Below, one piece after another: positions 1 through 10,064 of a DNA stretch of 64,000 nucleotides. Position numbers and translations under genes: made by a program. This stretch comes from Symsagittifera roscoffensis (Eukaryota; Xenacoelomorpha; Acoela; Convolutidae). Every line of letters starts with the position of its first letter. Position 1 is the stretch's first letter. The stretch is taken from positions 5,444,193 to 5,508,192 of the forward strand of contig NC_087062.1 in NCBI RefSeq assembly GCF_963678635.1, given 5' to 3'. The notes under the pieces were generated by a model. It worked only from the letters and a program-made list of their open reading frames with translations. It had not been told where the DNA came from and made no database searches.

Positions 1-2229
1 ATACAAAATGTGTTTTAATCCGACGGCGGTCAGTGACAATTTGAAAATTTGGCATATTTCTGCCGCTTTTATATTCGGCCAATATCAATATTCAGCCCCT
101 GGAAGTGTTTACGTTCTTTCCAAATTTTAGATTACTGAAATTTGATTGGCTGATTTTTCTTTTCGCGCATTCGGCCCTTCGCGTATGAGATATTCCACCA
201 TACTAATCTATTATAATGGCTTTTCATTGCATGTCTCTCTAAAATTTGAAAATAGTCGATTATAACCGATTAAATTCGATGTTTATGTTACTATTTTTAA
301 CAATTAACTCCATTCTAATCTCTTATAATCAATTTTAATGAATTTTTATCCGTTTTTTTCTAAAAGTGGTCAGTTTTGTTTAAGAACTGCTCAGTAAATT
401 CAAAACTTGAGCCTTGCTTTCTCAAAACAGAAGTTAGTTTGGTTAGAAAAATACTATCATAATTTTTCATTTTTGATTTGTAATTAATTCGTGGTCGTAA
501 TGTACCCTTTTGGTTAATTTTTTCAAATTGAATTCCTTTTTTAATGCTTCGACGCGTTGTTTTAATTTATTTTGGATCCAAAAACTTCAGGAGCTTTAAA
601 TAAGGTTTTAGCAAAAAAATGATTCTCATGAAAATATTTAGAGCGAAAAATGTTCAATCGAAAAATTCCTTTTCTTGCTAATATAATAGAAAAGAGTGCT
701 CAAATTGGCGATACACTATGGACTATAATGGCAACATTTTTGGCAAGTTTTTCTCAGTATTAACTCTTTTTATCCGAGAGTTTTTGTAGCAGGTTGCCAA
801 CTTACTGAAGAGCATGAATACGCGGTTGTCTACTTATTGCTACGTATCCTGAAATTTTGTTTAGCAATCTGCAAACTTTTTTTCGCTCAAGTTCGAATTT
901 CTTGTTTCAGACTTTTAACTTAGTAGTTTTAAGTATAAAGGACTTATAATTTATCTAAGGAAATAGAGATGATCATTTAACAACGAAAGTTTTTTGTCCT
1001 TCAACTTTCAATTTTTTACTCATTGATTTTTTCTTCATATAAATTAGCAGCCTCTTTTTTACTGAGACATTCAAATGTAATGAAAAGTGATGAAAAAATG
1101 CAATTATATATGAAAATTGTTCGAACAGCATTTTTTCAAGGAAACATCTATGAAATTGTTTTATAAGCCTTCTTGTTGTACGGAGATCAATCCTATTGGT
1201 TGTTTTTTGGTCCGATTTTTGATTAAATAAAAATGTGAATTTTCTTAGTGTCTTTACACGTGCTTGAATGAGTTTTAAGGCAATGAAAAATGCTTAAAAC
1301 AAACAAAACAAATCTCAATACTTGTAAAAGTGATTTAGTTAAAAGGGATAAACACTTGATACTGAACACAAAAATACCTCGCGACGCCAAATTTGCTTAC
1401 GTTGGTGCTAATTTGGGTTCCACAGGCTTGAAACTTTTTCTCCGATTTGTCTTTATTTAAAGCCTCATTAACCTAATCAATGATCTTGGCTGAAACCTTA
1501 TCTTGATTTTTCAGAATAATTCATGTTTGACACCTCTTTGATGAAACTAAACCATACTTAGAAAGCGAGATCATTGATTGCTTCTTTAATTTGCTAAAAT
1601 TTTAATTTGTTGATTGAACCAGAATCTGAAATTACAAAAAACTCAAAAGTCAAACCGCTCAATTTCAATTTGAACGTAGAAAATTGCCAAATAATTGTAA
1701 CTATCAATGAATATAACTCATGTTTTCGTTTTTTAACCCCTATTGTTTAATTTAGTTGTTTTCAGTAACCATTTGTTAGAAAATAGATTTATTAACTGTG
1801 AATAAGCGCTGAAAAATGAAATGTGGTTGCTACATTCATTTTTTTTTTTCGTTAGAAAAAAAATGCTGACCAAGAACACCAATTCATTAACGTTCATACC
1901 TATAATTGACAATTAAAACTTTTTAGCCGTATTGGCGGTATTGGCTAATTGACACCTACAGATAAAAGATTCGTTTCAAAACAATTTAGGAGTTTTAGCT
2001 GAAGCTCATCAAAAAAATAATCAAATAAATTTCAAAAAAGCTTTCAAAAAACGTAATATAGCGGAGTCTTGCAAGCTGAATTTGATTGCTCATGAGGAGC
2101 TTTTGAAGGAAAATCTGCCTAATTGGTAGCTTGTCAACTCGCATATGTTAAATTTTTCATACTTTTCTCATGTCAGTATTACGAATTTTGGGCAACGTCT
2201 TTCATAGTTTGAGTAGTATGGACATTTTT
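1..2229. other. AT-rich non-coding DNA
   Basis: I see no coding region, RNA gene or clear mobile element here. The sequence is AT-rich with many homopolymer runs. No reading frame is long or carries a recognisable motif. Short phrases resemble parts of the repeats further right, so this is probably old transposon-derived DNA. Confidence 0.5.
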
Positions 2230-2640
2230 GTTTTCATGATACACCAATAGTTTTGCAATGCCGCAAAATAATTATGTGTTCCAAAATTAAAACAAACTGT
2301 AGTTCCTAAAGTCAGACTTTTAACAACTTTGTGCATATTAGTTTCTTTGAAGTTCTTGGTCTTTAAAATAATATATTTTGAAAACAAAACTGCTAGTTTA
2401 AGGTCACAAATTTTTCTAACGAACATAAACATTGTTTCACTTAGTTTGAAGTTGGAAATCAAGAGGTTCGACAAAAAAAACGGCTCAAAAATAACAATGA
2501 TTCAGCACCCAATTGATTCAGAAAAAAATAACAATTGATTCAGCAGCTTAATTCAAGTCTTAATAATTTAAATCGAAATTCAATTAACAAATACAACAAA
2601 ATTGACACGCGTCTCTACTTAACTGGTTGAAAATGGATTG
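2230..2640 (+). repeat. Old dispersed repeat, copy 1
   Basis: This stretch is similar to 3370-3540 on the same strand and to 3760-4180 on the opposite strand. Shared landmarks are 'caaactgtagttcctaa', a 'gctagtttaagg' phrase and an 'accgctcaaaaa'-like phrase further downstream. The copies are strongly diverged and carry no usable reading frame. The family is not recognised; it could be an old MITE or a LINE tail. Confidence 0.45.
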
Positions 2641-3369
2641 ATATTCTGTCATTGAAATTGAAAGAAAAAACTTCAAAAAAGTTTGACTTGAAAATTATCA
2701 AACATTGCCAACTGACAGTTGCAAAAGAACAAGGAACACGAGGAAACTGAAAAATTGTACCTGTTCATTTAAAAATCTTCAATTTTTCTGAATTTAGATG
2801 GCATTAACGATTTATGATTGACACTTTTTTTAAAAAAAAATTGACCCATTTTGAGAAAATTGGATCAATAAGTAAAACTTTTGTTTCGCTGGGAAATCAG
2901 ATAATTAATTTCCATTTTCGAAATGGTTTTTCGCGACCTTCACAATTTTACTGATCGTTAGTGGAGTTTGCCTTCCTTTTAACACTGGTAATACGCTGAA
3001 CTTAAAAAAAATCACAAATCAAACCGCCAAAAATCAATATTGAGCGTGAAAAAAATATGATTTTTTTTCCTGAAGAAATAAAAATCAGCAAGACTTCTAT
3101 TCTACAAGAGATCACTACGTTCAAAACACCTAAGAACTGCGTTAGAGTCCTAATTCAAAAGTTTGCTCAAAACAAGCAGTTTTTGAAGATTCAGCCGCTC
3201 TAATCAGGCTTCTTGTTTCTTTATTGAATTTTTACTAGCAACCATAAAACGATGACTCACATTGAAGCCAAATTTTAGGTTTACCTTTGATTGATTTCTT
3301 CAATTCAAATTCTCAATTCTTGCATGATGGTTCAAAGTTATTAGTTTTAAAAGATTCATATTCATACTT

Positions 3370-3540
3370 ATGCATTCATAAATTAAAACAAACTACAGTT
3401 CCTAATCTCAAGTTTCCAATAATTTGAGCACATTAGCTTCTATAAAGTAGTTTTTGGTTAAAAAAAATGTGAACTTTGAAAAAAAGCCGCCAGCTTAAAG
3501 TCCTATTTTTCTTAAAAACATTTCAATGTACACATTGACA
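3370..3540 (+). repeat. Old dispersed repeat, copy 2 (partial)
   Basis: This is a partial direct copy of the repeat at 2290-2440. It contains 'caaactacagttcctaa', a run resembling 'gcacattagcttct' and 'agcttaaagtcc'. It carries substitutions and indels throughout. Confidence 0.4.
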
Positions 3541-3759
3541 TTTTTTAAGATTTATCCTCAAAAACTGCTATTTCGGAGTCGGATTTGGTATAAAAAATTC
3601 AACCGAGTGCAAATCTTTTGTTGCTTGCTTCAAAGGTCTAAAACTGCTCGTATTGAGCAAAACGCTGTTTTAAGTCTCTAAAGCAGTTTTTGACAAATGA
3701 TTTTTTTGATCAAATGTTTAAATGTTTAAAAAGTCTTTTCTTTGAAAATTATTTCACGC

Positions 3760-4180
3760 AATTTCAAAGATAGTTTATCAAAACATTGAAAACAAGTTAA
3801 GGTTAGATGCGCGTCAAATTTAGAATACTTTCCAATCGAATTTCAGTTCAAGAGTTATTGCTTGAGTAGAGCTGTTGAATCGATAGACTTTTATGATTTT
3901 TTGAGCGGTTTGCCTTGTAGAAACCTTTGGTTTTCAATTTCAAAGTATGTGAACCAAGGTCTGTGTGCGTTGCGTCAGAATAGTTTGGGGCCTTAAACTA
4001 GCAATTTGGTTTTCAAAAATATACAATTTTTTATAGACCAAAACTTTTTTCAAAATGGCTAAAGAGCTCAAAATTTTTACCTGAAGAGCAGTAATTTTTG
4101 TATTTTGCGAATGCCTGAGTATTTTGTGGCGTTCCAAATTCATCGTTCCATCGTAGAAAAAATTACTTTTGCTTTGACAA
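3760..4180 (-). repeat. Old dispersed repeat, copy 3 (inverted)
   Basis: Read on the minus strand this matches 2245-2640, including 'gctagtttaaggcc' and, further on, the 'accgctcaaaaa' phrase. The inverted placement relative to copies 1 and 2 points to independent insertions or a local inversion. Nothing codes here. Confidence 0.4.
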
Positions 4181-5362
4181 TTTTGATATAGTTTTTTAAT
4201 AAGGTCACAGTTACAGGGAACAATTGAAGAAAACATTTGCTTGGGACATTAGTAAACTAAGCGTTGGAGGAAACTTAGAGCCTTAGGCAAAAAAATGAAA
4301 ATTTGGTGGTATTCAACAAGGGTTGGATCTAAAAGATTTTGAAAAATGCGATCTTTTCAGACTTCTAAAAAAGCAAATTAATTAATTCTGATAAATGGAA
4401 GTTGCAAGATTGTTTTTCAAAGCGTGAGCTCGCACTCTGATTCTCTAAATTGATACGCTCTTAATTGTGTTATTAAGATCCAATTAGTACAATTGGCCAA
4501 ATAAGTGTACCAAAGTTCACATTATAAGCCAAAACTTCAACGAAGGTGTAACGTTTTGAGCAAAAATTGCTGGCCAAACCTTTTCTTTAGGATGGTAAAC
4601 TATATGCAATTATATTTGATTGAAACTTCATAATTGTCCAAAAAAACTTTGTATTAAATGTTTTAAAAGCAAACTTTTTTGAACAAAAGTTCGACAAATT
4701 TTTGCACACGAATAGTAATTGATAGAAGTTGTATTAATGATATTTTGGTTTTGTTTTCCTTGCTGAAGTTTTTCGGAAAAAATCATAAAAAGTTTAAGAG
4801 AAAAGGTTTGAAAGCTTTTAATTGTATTTCTGTAAACTTTGAGCTGTTGTTGTTTTTTTGAAGATATTTGGCAGAGTTTGCTATTGATACTTCAATAAAA
4901 ATTTTGTGATAAAAAAACTGAATAATTAAATTTTTGTGTTAGCAAATGATTTGACCTTGATTCAATCTTCAATATTCAACTTAAAGATATTATTCAACCC
5001 AAACACTTGATATACTTTGTAGACGAGAACTTACATCTCCACTTCGGTTTGCTGAACTTATATTTCGCTTGAATGATATAGTACTTTAATCTACCAAATT
5101 TTAGCTTTTAAATAAGTTTGCGGATGACTTTATGTTCTAACGAACTAAACAAACAGACAAATCACATGCATTCAAGCCAAATAAATGTTTACTAGATTTT
5201 GACATCCTTCAACGGTATATTTTCAATTTTTGATTCAAATAAATCAATTGAAATCAAATAACTTTTTAAATTTTGGTTTAGTTGATACAGGTAAGTTTCC
5301 TCTGAAACAATCAAATATATCAAAGTTTTTTGTCTTTATCTATTTCCACCAACAGTAACAAT
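4181..5362. other. Non-coding stretch, nothing recognised
   Basis: AT-rich sequence with no supported gene. A 60-codon ATG frame at 4679-4861 has low-complexity Phe/Lys/Leu composition and no motif, so I treat it as chance. Confidence 0.4.
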
Positions 5363-5506
5363 CAGGGGCGGATTTAAAGTGGGGAGTGGAGGACGCTTCT
5401 TTCTTCAGATATACGACCCCCTGCCGACCCAAAAGGTCACACTTTTGTACTTTTTTGAAAATCCGCACCCCCCTCCCCCCTCAAGAAAAGCCTACATCCG
5501 CCCTTG
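5363..5506 (+). mobile_element. hAT-like MITE, internally deleted copy
   Basis: It begins CAGGGGCGGATTTA and ends with ATCCGCCCTTG, an inverted terminal repeat. The inside shares the phrases 'cctgccgacccaaaaggtc' and 'acttttttgaaaatccgc' with the roughly 410-bp copies at 6140-6545 and 23283-23692. At 144 bp it has lost most of the middle. The flanks give only a weak 8-bp target duplication (about 4 of 8 matching). Confidence 0.6.
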
Positions 5507-5619
5507 GTTATTACAAGACTCACTCAACATGTGACTCACTTCAAAACTCACTTAAGGTCACTAGATTTTGAGAGCATTTTGGTCAAAACATAACGTTTTT
5601 AGGGGCTTTTCGGTTTTTC

Positions 5620-5825
5620 TTAGCGAATATTTGGTTTCATAGAAACAAAATTAAACATACGATCTTTGTAAGCTGCAACTTTCGTAGCGAAAATTCCGTT
5701 GACTAGTACTTCGAATAAATTATTCTGATTGGTGCTAATGAAGTTCGGACTGCTTCTCCATGTGACTCTACAGATCGAAGCTGCCAGCCATTCGTATCTC
5801 CAGTCATATATCGACACAGTGATTT
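5620..5825 (-). CDS. Candidate terminal exon of a host gene (weak)
   Basis: A minus-strand frame, open from an acceptor-like 'tgctttag' at 5826-5833 to TAA at 5620-5622, encodes about 68 residues including 'SIYDWRYEWLAAS'. It is in phase with the exon at 7133-7204: that exon leaves one base, and two bases here complete the codon. Composition is less AT-rich than the surroundings. Part of it (about 5680-5710) resembles sequence near 8335-8375, so it may be partly repeat. I do not recognise the protein. The link to the upstream exon is inference. Confidence 0.22.
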
Positions 5826-6139
5826 CTAAAGCACATGGAAAGATGCAATCAAGTTTTCCAAGCAATCAAAATCCATTTTTTTAAACTGTGAATTCAGAAA
5901 TTCAGATTTTTTTGTCGTGATGAAAACTCTTTTCAAATAACTTATTTGTCAAGGCTCGATATCACTGAGTCTTGAATATTGTACAAGGCAAAAATATTAT
6001 GGGGAGTTTAAAACAATTGCACAGATAAATCACAGAATTAATATCCAAACGCAAAATAAAAGGATATAGAAGTTTTGCTTTGCTCAAGTTTCGCAAAGCT
6101 TTTATTTTCACATAAAAAAATAAATTGAATTCCACATTT

Positions 6140-6545
6140 CAGGGGCGGATTTCTGATTTGGGGGGGGGGGGGGGTAGGAGCGGACGCTCTTTCCTCAGGG
6201 ATTCGACACCCTGCCGACCCAAATGGTCCCCCCTTTGGTACTTTTTAGGAAATCAATTTATGGCCAACTGAACCTAAACTTTTTCTAAAGGCGCATTTGG
6301 CGCCAATAAAACTAACTCTGAGGGGGAGCGCGCGCCAAAAAGAACGCATTTTTTTGTCAACATTTTCCAAAAAGTGCCCAAAAACGGCTTTTTTGACCTC
6401 TTTTTTCAAAGCGGCGCAGAAAATTTGCCAAAACAGCGTCTCTTTGCGCTTAGGAGAGCTCGGAAAATGAATTTGATCGACCTAAAAAAAAAGTCGTCAA
6501 AATTTTTTTGAAAATCCGAACGAGAAAATCCTAGATCCGCCCCTG
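6140..6545 (-). mobile_element. hAT-like MITE, about 406 bp
   Basis: Terminal inverted repeats CAGGGGCGGATTT at the left and GATCCGCCCCTG at the right. Flanking octamers are CCACATTT and CCAACTTT (6 of 8 matching), fitting the 8-bp duplication typical of hAT elements. Orientation is opposite to the copy at 23283. It contains a G12-13 run near 6161 and no transposase frame, so it is non-autonomous. Confidence 0.7.
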
Positions 6546-7132
6546 CCAACTTTGATCTAACAATGAAATTTAATAAAAAATTCATTTGAGCAATTTGAGC
6601 AATTTAGAAAAATTTAGAAAAAAATATCGCTAAGAAATTCCAAACACTAATTTTAATTGGGTAAAATTAGGTTTCCAAGGCTTAAAATAAGCATAAAAAA
6701 CCAATATAAATCAGCACGCTCACCGTATTAGCAGAAAAAAGATCAAAAATTTCAAACTCGTTTTTTTGACACAAAAAAAAATATTTAAAACTATTTCGGG
6801 TTCCTCGAATTACGAACTAAAATTTTTTTTTATATCTATCGAACAGTCCTGATGCTTATTTGTGGTACCTGATTTTGCGTGGAATACAAATAAATTAACA
6901 AAACTAAAACACTTTCGAATACAAAGTTTCTCCGCATTTTTCAAATGGTCGGAACAAAAACAGGATAATAAACCGCGATTAACTTGAAATTGTTCATGAA
7001 TCACCAGCAAAAACTAGCAGCTCGCGACACACTTCTATCAACTAACTTCTTTTAGTACCTAACAAATCAAAATCCCCAAAAAAATTTTGAAGACTTTGAA
7101 ATGTTTTTCCACGTTACTCTGAAAACACTTAC
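6546..7132. other. Non-coding / possible intron
   Basis: No independent gene is supported. It would be intron if the candidate exons at 7133-7204 and 5620-5825 belong together. A minus-strand frame at 6810-7010 contains a possible alternative acceptor ('caaaatcag' near 6876-6884), but I cannot choose between them. Confidence 0.3.
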
Positions 7133-7204
7133 TAGTGGTAGCCTCGACAGGATCTGAGAAGTTGCTGCTCAGCACGCCTTGAGCGCATACCGGACCCTCA
7201 TTGT
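7133..7204 (-). CDS. Candidate internal exon of a host gene
   Basis: Read on the minus strand, a 72-nt block is bounded by a strong acceptor (tttttatttcag) and a consensus donor (GTAAGTG). It is clearly more GC-rich than its surroundings. Exactly one of its three frames is open throughout, encoding NEGPVCAQGVLSSNFSD and a few more residues. It starts with two bases and ends with one base of split codons. The product is not recognised. Composition, both splice borders and an open frame together make a real exon plausible. It would belong to the only host gene seen in the window. Confidence 0.45.
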
Positions 7205-7598
7205 CTGAAATAAAAAGCTAGGGGTTAAATAATTTGCGATACCTTAGATTTGCTAGATCCTAGATTAGCAGAAAACGCTAAATCACGCGCATCACAAACT
7301 CGAGTGCACTGGAGCAAAATTACTTAAAATCTTTTTATGCGACTGCCAATTTTTGTCTATATTTTTTTGAACAAAACGGCTCCTTTCAAGCTGTTTATCG
7401 AACTTAATTATCCGACTTCTAAAAATCTTTTTCAAACATGGATGTGTTGTATCTACAATTAAGTTTTGCATCTACTTTTCATAATTTCTGGTGGTTTAAA
7501 AGATCTAAATAATTGCAATTAATTTTTCACCAATTGACAATTTCCGTGCCCTGCCAACAAGTTACATAGCTGGAAACTAACCTTCAATTTGTACTTAC

Positions 7599-7620
7599 CA
7601 CTGAGAAAGTTTTGTTCCAG
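7599..7620 (-). CDS. Candidate upstream micro-exon of the same host gene
   Basis: On the minus strand a consensus donor GTAAGT (7593-7598) follows a short block ending ...CTCAGTG. In the phase required by the exon at 7133-7204 it reads LEQNFLS, and the split codon becomes Asp. The best acceptor that avoids an in-frame TAA is 'ttcgaaag' just upstream, which gives a 22-nt micro-exon. The donor is good and the acceptor is weak, so the start is uncertain. Confidence 0.25.
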
Positions 7621-8489
7621 CTTTCGAAGAAAGTGACGAATTTATATTCTTGTGGTGGATTTTTTTTCATTTACAACAATTCCAAATAAACTTACTGACC
7701 ATCGGGTTGACATACTACTATTTTAACCTAACTTTAAATATTTTCTGACGCCATCCAAATAGCTCATTTAATACTTTGCTACTGAAAGTAACGCAAATTA
7801 TCTATGCGAGGCGAATTATCCTGCATTACAAAACTGTTCCAACTTGAATGAAGCGTACTCGTATCAGCGCATCAGGGCGAAGCCCTGAATGTTCCGACTG
7901 CCTTTTAAGGTTTATGGAGCAGTAATAACATTAAAAGTTTTTTGAAAATGAAAATGATTTTTTCCTCTAAAATTTGAAACGCCATATAAAGTACAAAAAG
8001 AAAGATTTCGCTCCTTGTAACAAATCATTTATGGTAAATTAGCTTCGTTCAATCAATTTCGAACGCTTTTTAAGACGAATTAACTCTCCGCTTACGCGTT
8101 ATTAGCGCGAAATAAATCGCGCGTTAATTGTCCCAAATTGGCCAAAATTACAATATTTAAACCCCAATAATTTTACAAAAAAATAATTGCGGATGAAATG
8201 TCTTTTCAAACTTGAGCTCAAGACAACAAAACTTTCTGAATGATATAAAAAAATTCCGTCAAAAAACGCTTGTTAAAAAGTCAAAATTTGTCTGAAGAAA
8301 AAAACCGCCCCGAGCACAAATATTCCGTTACTTTCGTATCGAAAGTCGCAACAAGGAGTCCGTTAACTGATCTGATTAGTTCCATATCCCATACCTAAGA
8401 AATGAACTAAAGTCAGGATTTGTCAGCTGTTTATTAGTTCTAACACTATAGCAGGGCTGATCAAAACTGCACTCAAAAAAATGAACGTG
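7621..8489. other. Mostly non-coding; holds one dispersed repeat
   Basis: No gene is supported. A perfect 7-bp hairpin TCAGGGC-GAA-GCCCTGA lies at 7872-7888. The segment 8255-8345, containing 'ccccgagcacaaatattccg', is shared with 57895-57990. Confidence 0.4.
8255..8345 (+). repeat. Dispersed repeat shared with 57895-57990
   Basis: Both places read 'gcttgttaaaa.gtc', then 'tttgtctg', a poly-A run and 'ccccgagcacaaatattccg'. They lie outside the LTR element and outside the MITE family. The family is unknown. Confidence 0.5.
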
Positions 8490-8775
8490 TAATTTCACGA
8501 AAATTTTACGTAATTTCACATGTTCGTCACATGTGATTAAATTCTCTAGAGAAATTGCGTGTCACAAGTGATTTACATGTCCAAACATGTAAAATCACAT
8601 GTTTTTTTGCGGAATTTTTTTTGAATCCCCAATTAATTTTTGTGTAATTTACTTGTCTTTTCATGTGAATTCACATGTCAGCTCATGTGTGATCACATGT
8701 CGGAAATTGAGGTTTCATCAATATTTACATGATTGCTCAAGTAATTTCACATGTGTATTCATGTATTTTCAAATA
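8490..8775. repeat. Cluster of CACATGT palindromic motifs
   Basis: About a dozen copies of ACATGT, CATGTG or CACATGT occur in under 300 bp, often as TCACATGTGA-type palindromes. Spacing is irregular, unlike a simple microsatellite. The cluster sits directly upstream of the 5' LTR. A 95-codon frame spanning it is built from the repeats and is not a gene. It could be an E-box-like binding cluster or a decayed palindromic satellite. Confidence 0.5.
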
Positions 8776-9005
8776 CCTGTTCATATAAGTTTTGTATCAT
8801 TTGTACATCAACTGCAAACAGTCAAAAAATCATCAAAGCTGAGACTTTACATCAAAAACCTAAAATTCCGTGTACTAATATTGTAGCTTCTGGAACCTGA
8901 TCTAAACTATATTTTATGATTGGATAAATTAAATGTTTTACCCATGTAAAGTATTTAATATTAACCAATCATGATCCATCTAACTAACAACCCACTTATT
9001 TGTAA

Positions 9006-9033
9006 GTGCTGAAATTACTTGTAATTTCAGCAC
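9006..9033 (+). promoter_or_regulatory. Perfect 13-bp LTR hairpin with compensatory changes
   Basis: The arms are GTGCTGAAATTAC and GTAATTTCAGCAC around a TT centre. In the 57470-57497 LTR the same hairpin has both arms changed together (ATT/AAT to ACT/AGT), so pairing is kept. A second, overlapping hairpin CACTTA-tttg-TAAGTG (8993-9008) shares its GTG and could compete with the first. Confidence 0.65.
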
Positions 9034-9189
9034 CAGAGAGATTTGAATTTAACTTAGAAATTAGTTGGACTCTCCCGAGAACTTCAGCAGCCGCAATAAA
9101 CCAGTATACCCTAGATCTATTGAGCCTAGCAGAGACTAGTTAAACAACCTGAGACTAGATAGTATACGAGTAAGATTAGGATCGGTATT

Positions 9190-9242
9190 AGACTAAGAAG
9201 TTGCACGAATCTATCCGGCCGAAAATAAGATAGCGTGACGAG
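9190..9242 (+). promoter_or_regulatory. Most conserved LTR block (putative core promoter/R region)
   Basis: The block around 'aagttgcacgaatct' and 'ccggccga' is nearly unchanged in all three LTRs, while their other parts are diverged. Core promoter and RNA 5'-end signals are usually the most constrained LTR parts, so that role is inferred. No transcription start can be read directly. Confidence 0.35.
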
Positions 9243-9301
9243 CAGACGGTGTACCCTATCCGAAATTACTCTATGAGTTAACACTTCGGTCCTAACTCAT
9301 C

Positions 9302-9319
9302 TGGTGCGACCATAAGTCT
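9302..9319 (+). other. Primer binding site
   Basis: TGGTGCGACCATAAGTCT begins two bases after the LTR's terminal CA, the expected place and sequence start for a site complementary to a tRNA 3' CCA end. The minus-strand 5' LTR has the same TGGTGCGA start at 57228 downward. The tRNA species was not identified. Confidence 0.65.
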
Positions 9320-9386
9320 CGAACAAGACCTTACTAGATTAGAATTAACCAAAATAGATTAGAAATTAGACAAAAACATTTACAAA

Positions 9387-9620
9387 ATGTTATACGACAA
9401 TAATTTAATTGAAATGTCTCTCCGACTCAATAGATCAGAGCCAATATTCCGAACCATAACAGAACTACCCGGAATTGGAAGAAGACCTCGAACCAAAGAC
9501 GACATACGACAAAGTAGAAACTTGCCGTATAGTTATATGATAGTTCGGCAAAAGCCAGAACAAACTTTTATATTTCGAATATTACTTGCAATGAATTTAG
9601 ATTTCCATTTGCAAACATAA
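9387..9620 (+). CDS. Small leader ORF, 77 aa, unknown function
   Basis: It lies just 3' of the primer binding site in the untranslated leader. The minus-strand family member has a recognisable homologue at about 57100-56925. Shared stretches are LIEMSL.LN near the N terminus, a central LPG/IPG motif and a C terminus of the type Y-M-x-V-R-x-K-P-x-Q-T-F. That homologue is broken by one frameshift and one stop. The protein is small and basic with a hydrophobic end. I recognise no family. Protein-level similarity makes it more likely a real product than a chance leader frame. Confidence 0.45.
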   Translation: MLYDNNLIEMSLRLNRSEPIFRTITELPGIGRRPRTKDDIRQSRNLPYSYMIVRQKPEQTFIFRILLAMNLDFHLQT

Positions 9621-9948
9621 AATCTTGAAGTTACTCTTCAAAATCATTTCAGGCGCTAAACAAAATTATTAATATACAATAACGATTGATAAAAAGATCT
9701 AAGATCGTTTTCTTAAAACTCTGCAGTATTATACAAAACATGTTTGAAAAATATTTATTGGAAAATAAAAATAAAAATTAGTAGCATGACAATAAATGGT
9801 TAGTAATCATAAAGCATCCTGTTGTTCCAGCTTCATCACCTAAAACATAACAGCAATCATCAACTCACTAACATCATAAAACACTAAATCTTTCCTTTAC
9901 ACAAATTTAAAACTTTATTAAAACTTAAAGTCACTTCATTTAAAACCA

Positions 9949-10033
9949 GATCATCAAGGCTTATCCTTGGATCTTAAATCATTTTCTACTTAATTAAATT
10001 TCAAACTTGATCATCAAGGCTTATCCTTGGATC
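9949..10033 (+). repeat. Paired leader hairpins (60-bp period)
   Basis: GATCATCAAGG-cttat-CCTTGGATC occurs at 9949-9973 and again at 10009-10033. Each is an inverted repeat (GATC, AT bulge, CAAGG / CCTTG, GATC). The same hairpin is kept in the minus-strand leader at about 56477-56505. A twin hairpin in a retroelement leader fits an RNA packaging or dimerisation signal, which is inference. Confidence 0.5.
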
Positions 10034-10064
10034 AAACAGAACAACTTTGTTCTCCCCCACCCAC

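Larger units (their letters stand above)
8891..9299 (+). repeat. 5' LTR of the plus-strand Ty3/gypsy-type element
   Basis: It starts TGGAACC and ends ...CTAACTCA, giving canonical TG...CA ends over 409 bp. Borders come from comparison with the minus-strand family LTRs at 57231-57614 and 26416-26804. Homology with the outer 3' LTR stops exactly at the terminal CA, two bases before the primer binding site. The U3 side holds a long hairpin (9006-9033). The best-conserved segment is 9190-9242, near-identical in all three LTRs. An AATAAA at 9095-9100 is not conserved in the others. The matching 3' LTR would lie beyond the assembly gap. Confidence 0.8.

Noticed and set aside
4679-4861. 60-codon frame as a small gene
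   Set aside because: Low-complexity composition, no relatives in the window and no splice or promoter signals.
5386-5571. 61-codon frame
   Set aside because: It starts inside a MITE copy and has no coding signal.
7872-7888. Perfect TCAGGGC-GAA-GCCCTGA hairpin as a terminator
   Set aside because: Intrinsic terminators are bacterial; this is eukaryotic DNA with no U-tract or gene context.
8599-8886. 95-codon frame in the CACATGT cluster
   Set aside because: It is made of repeated motif translations, has no relatives and ends at the LTR.
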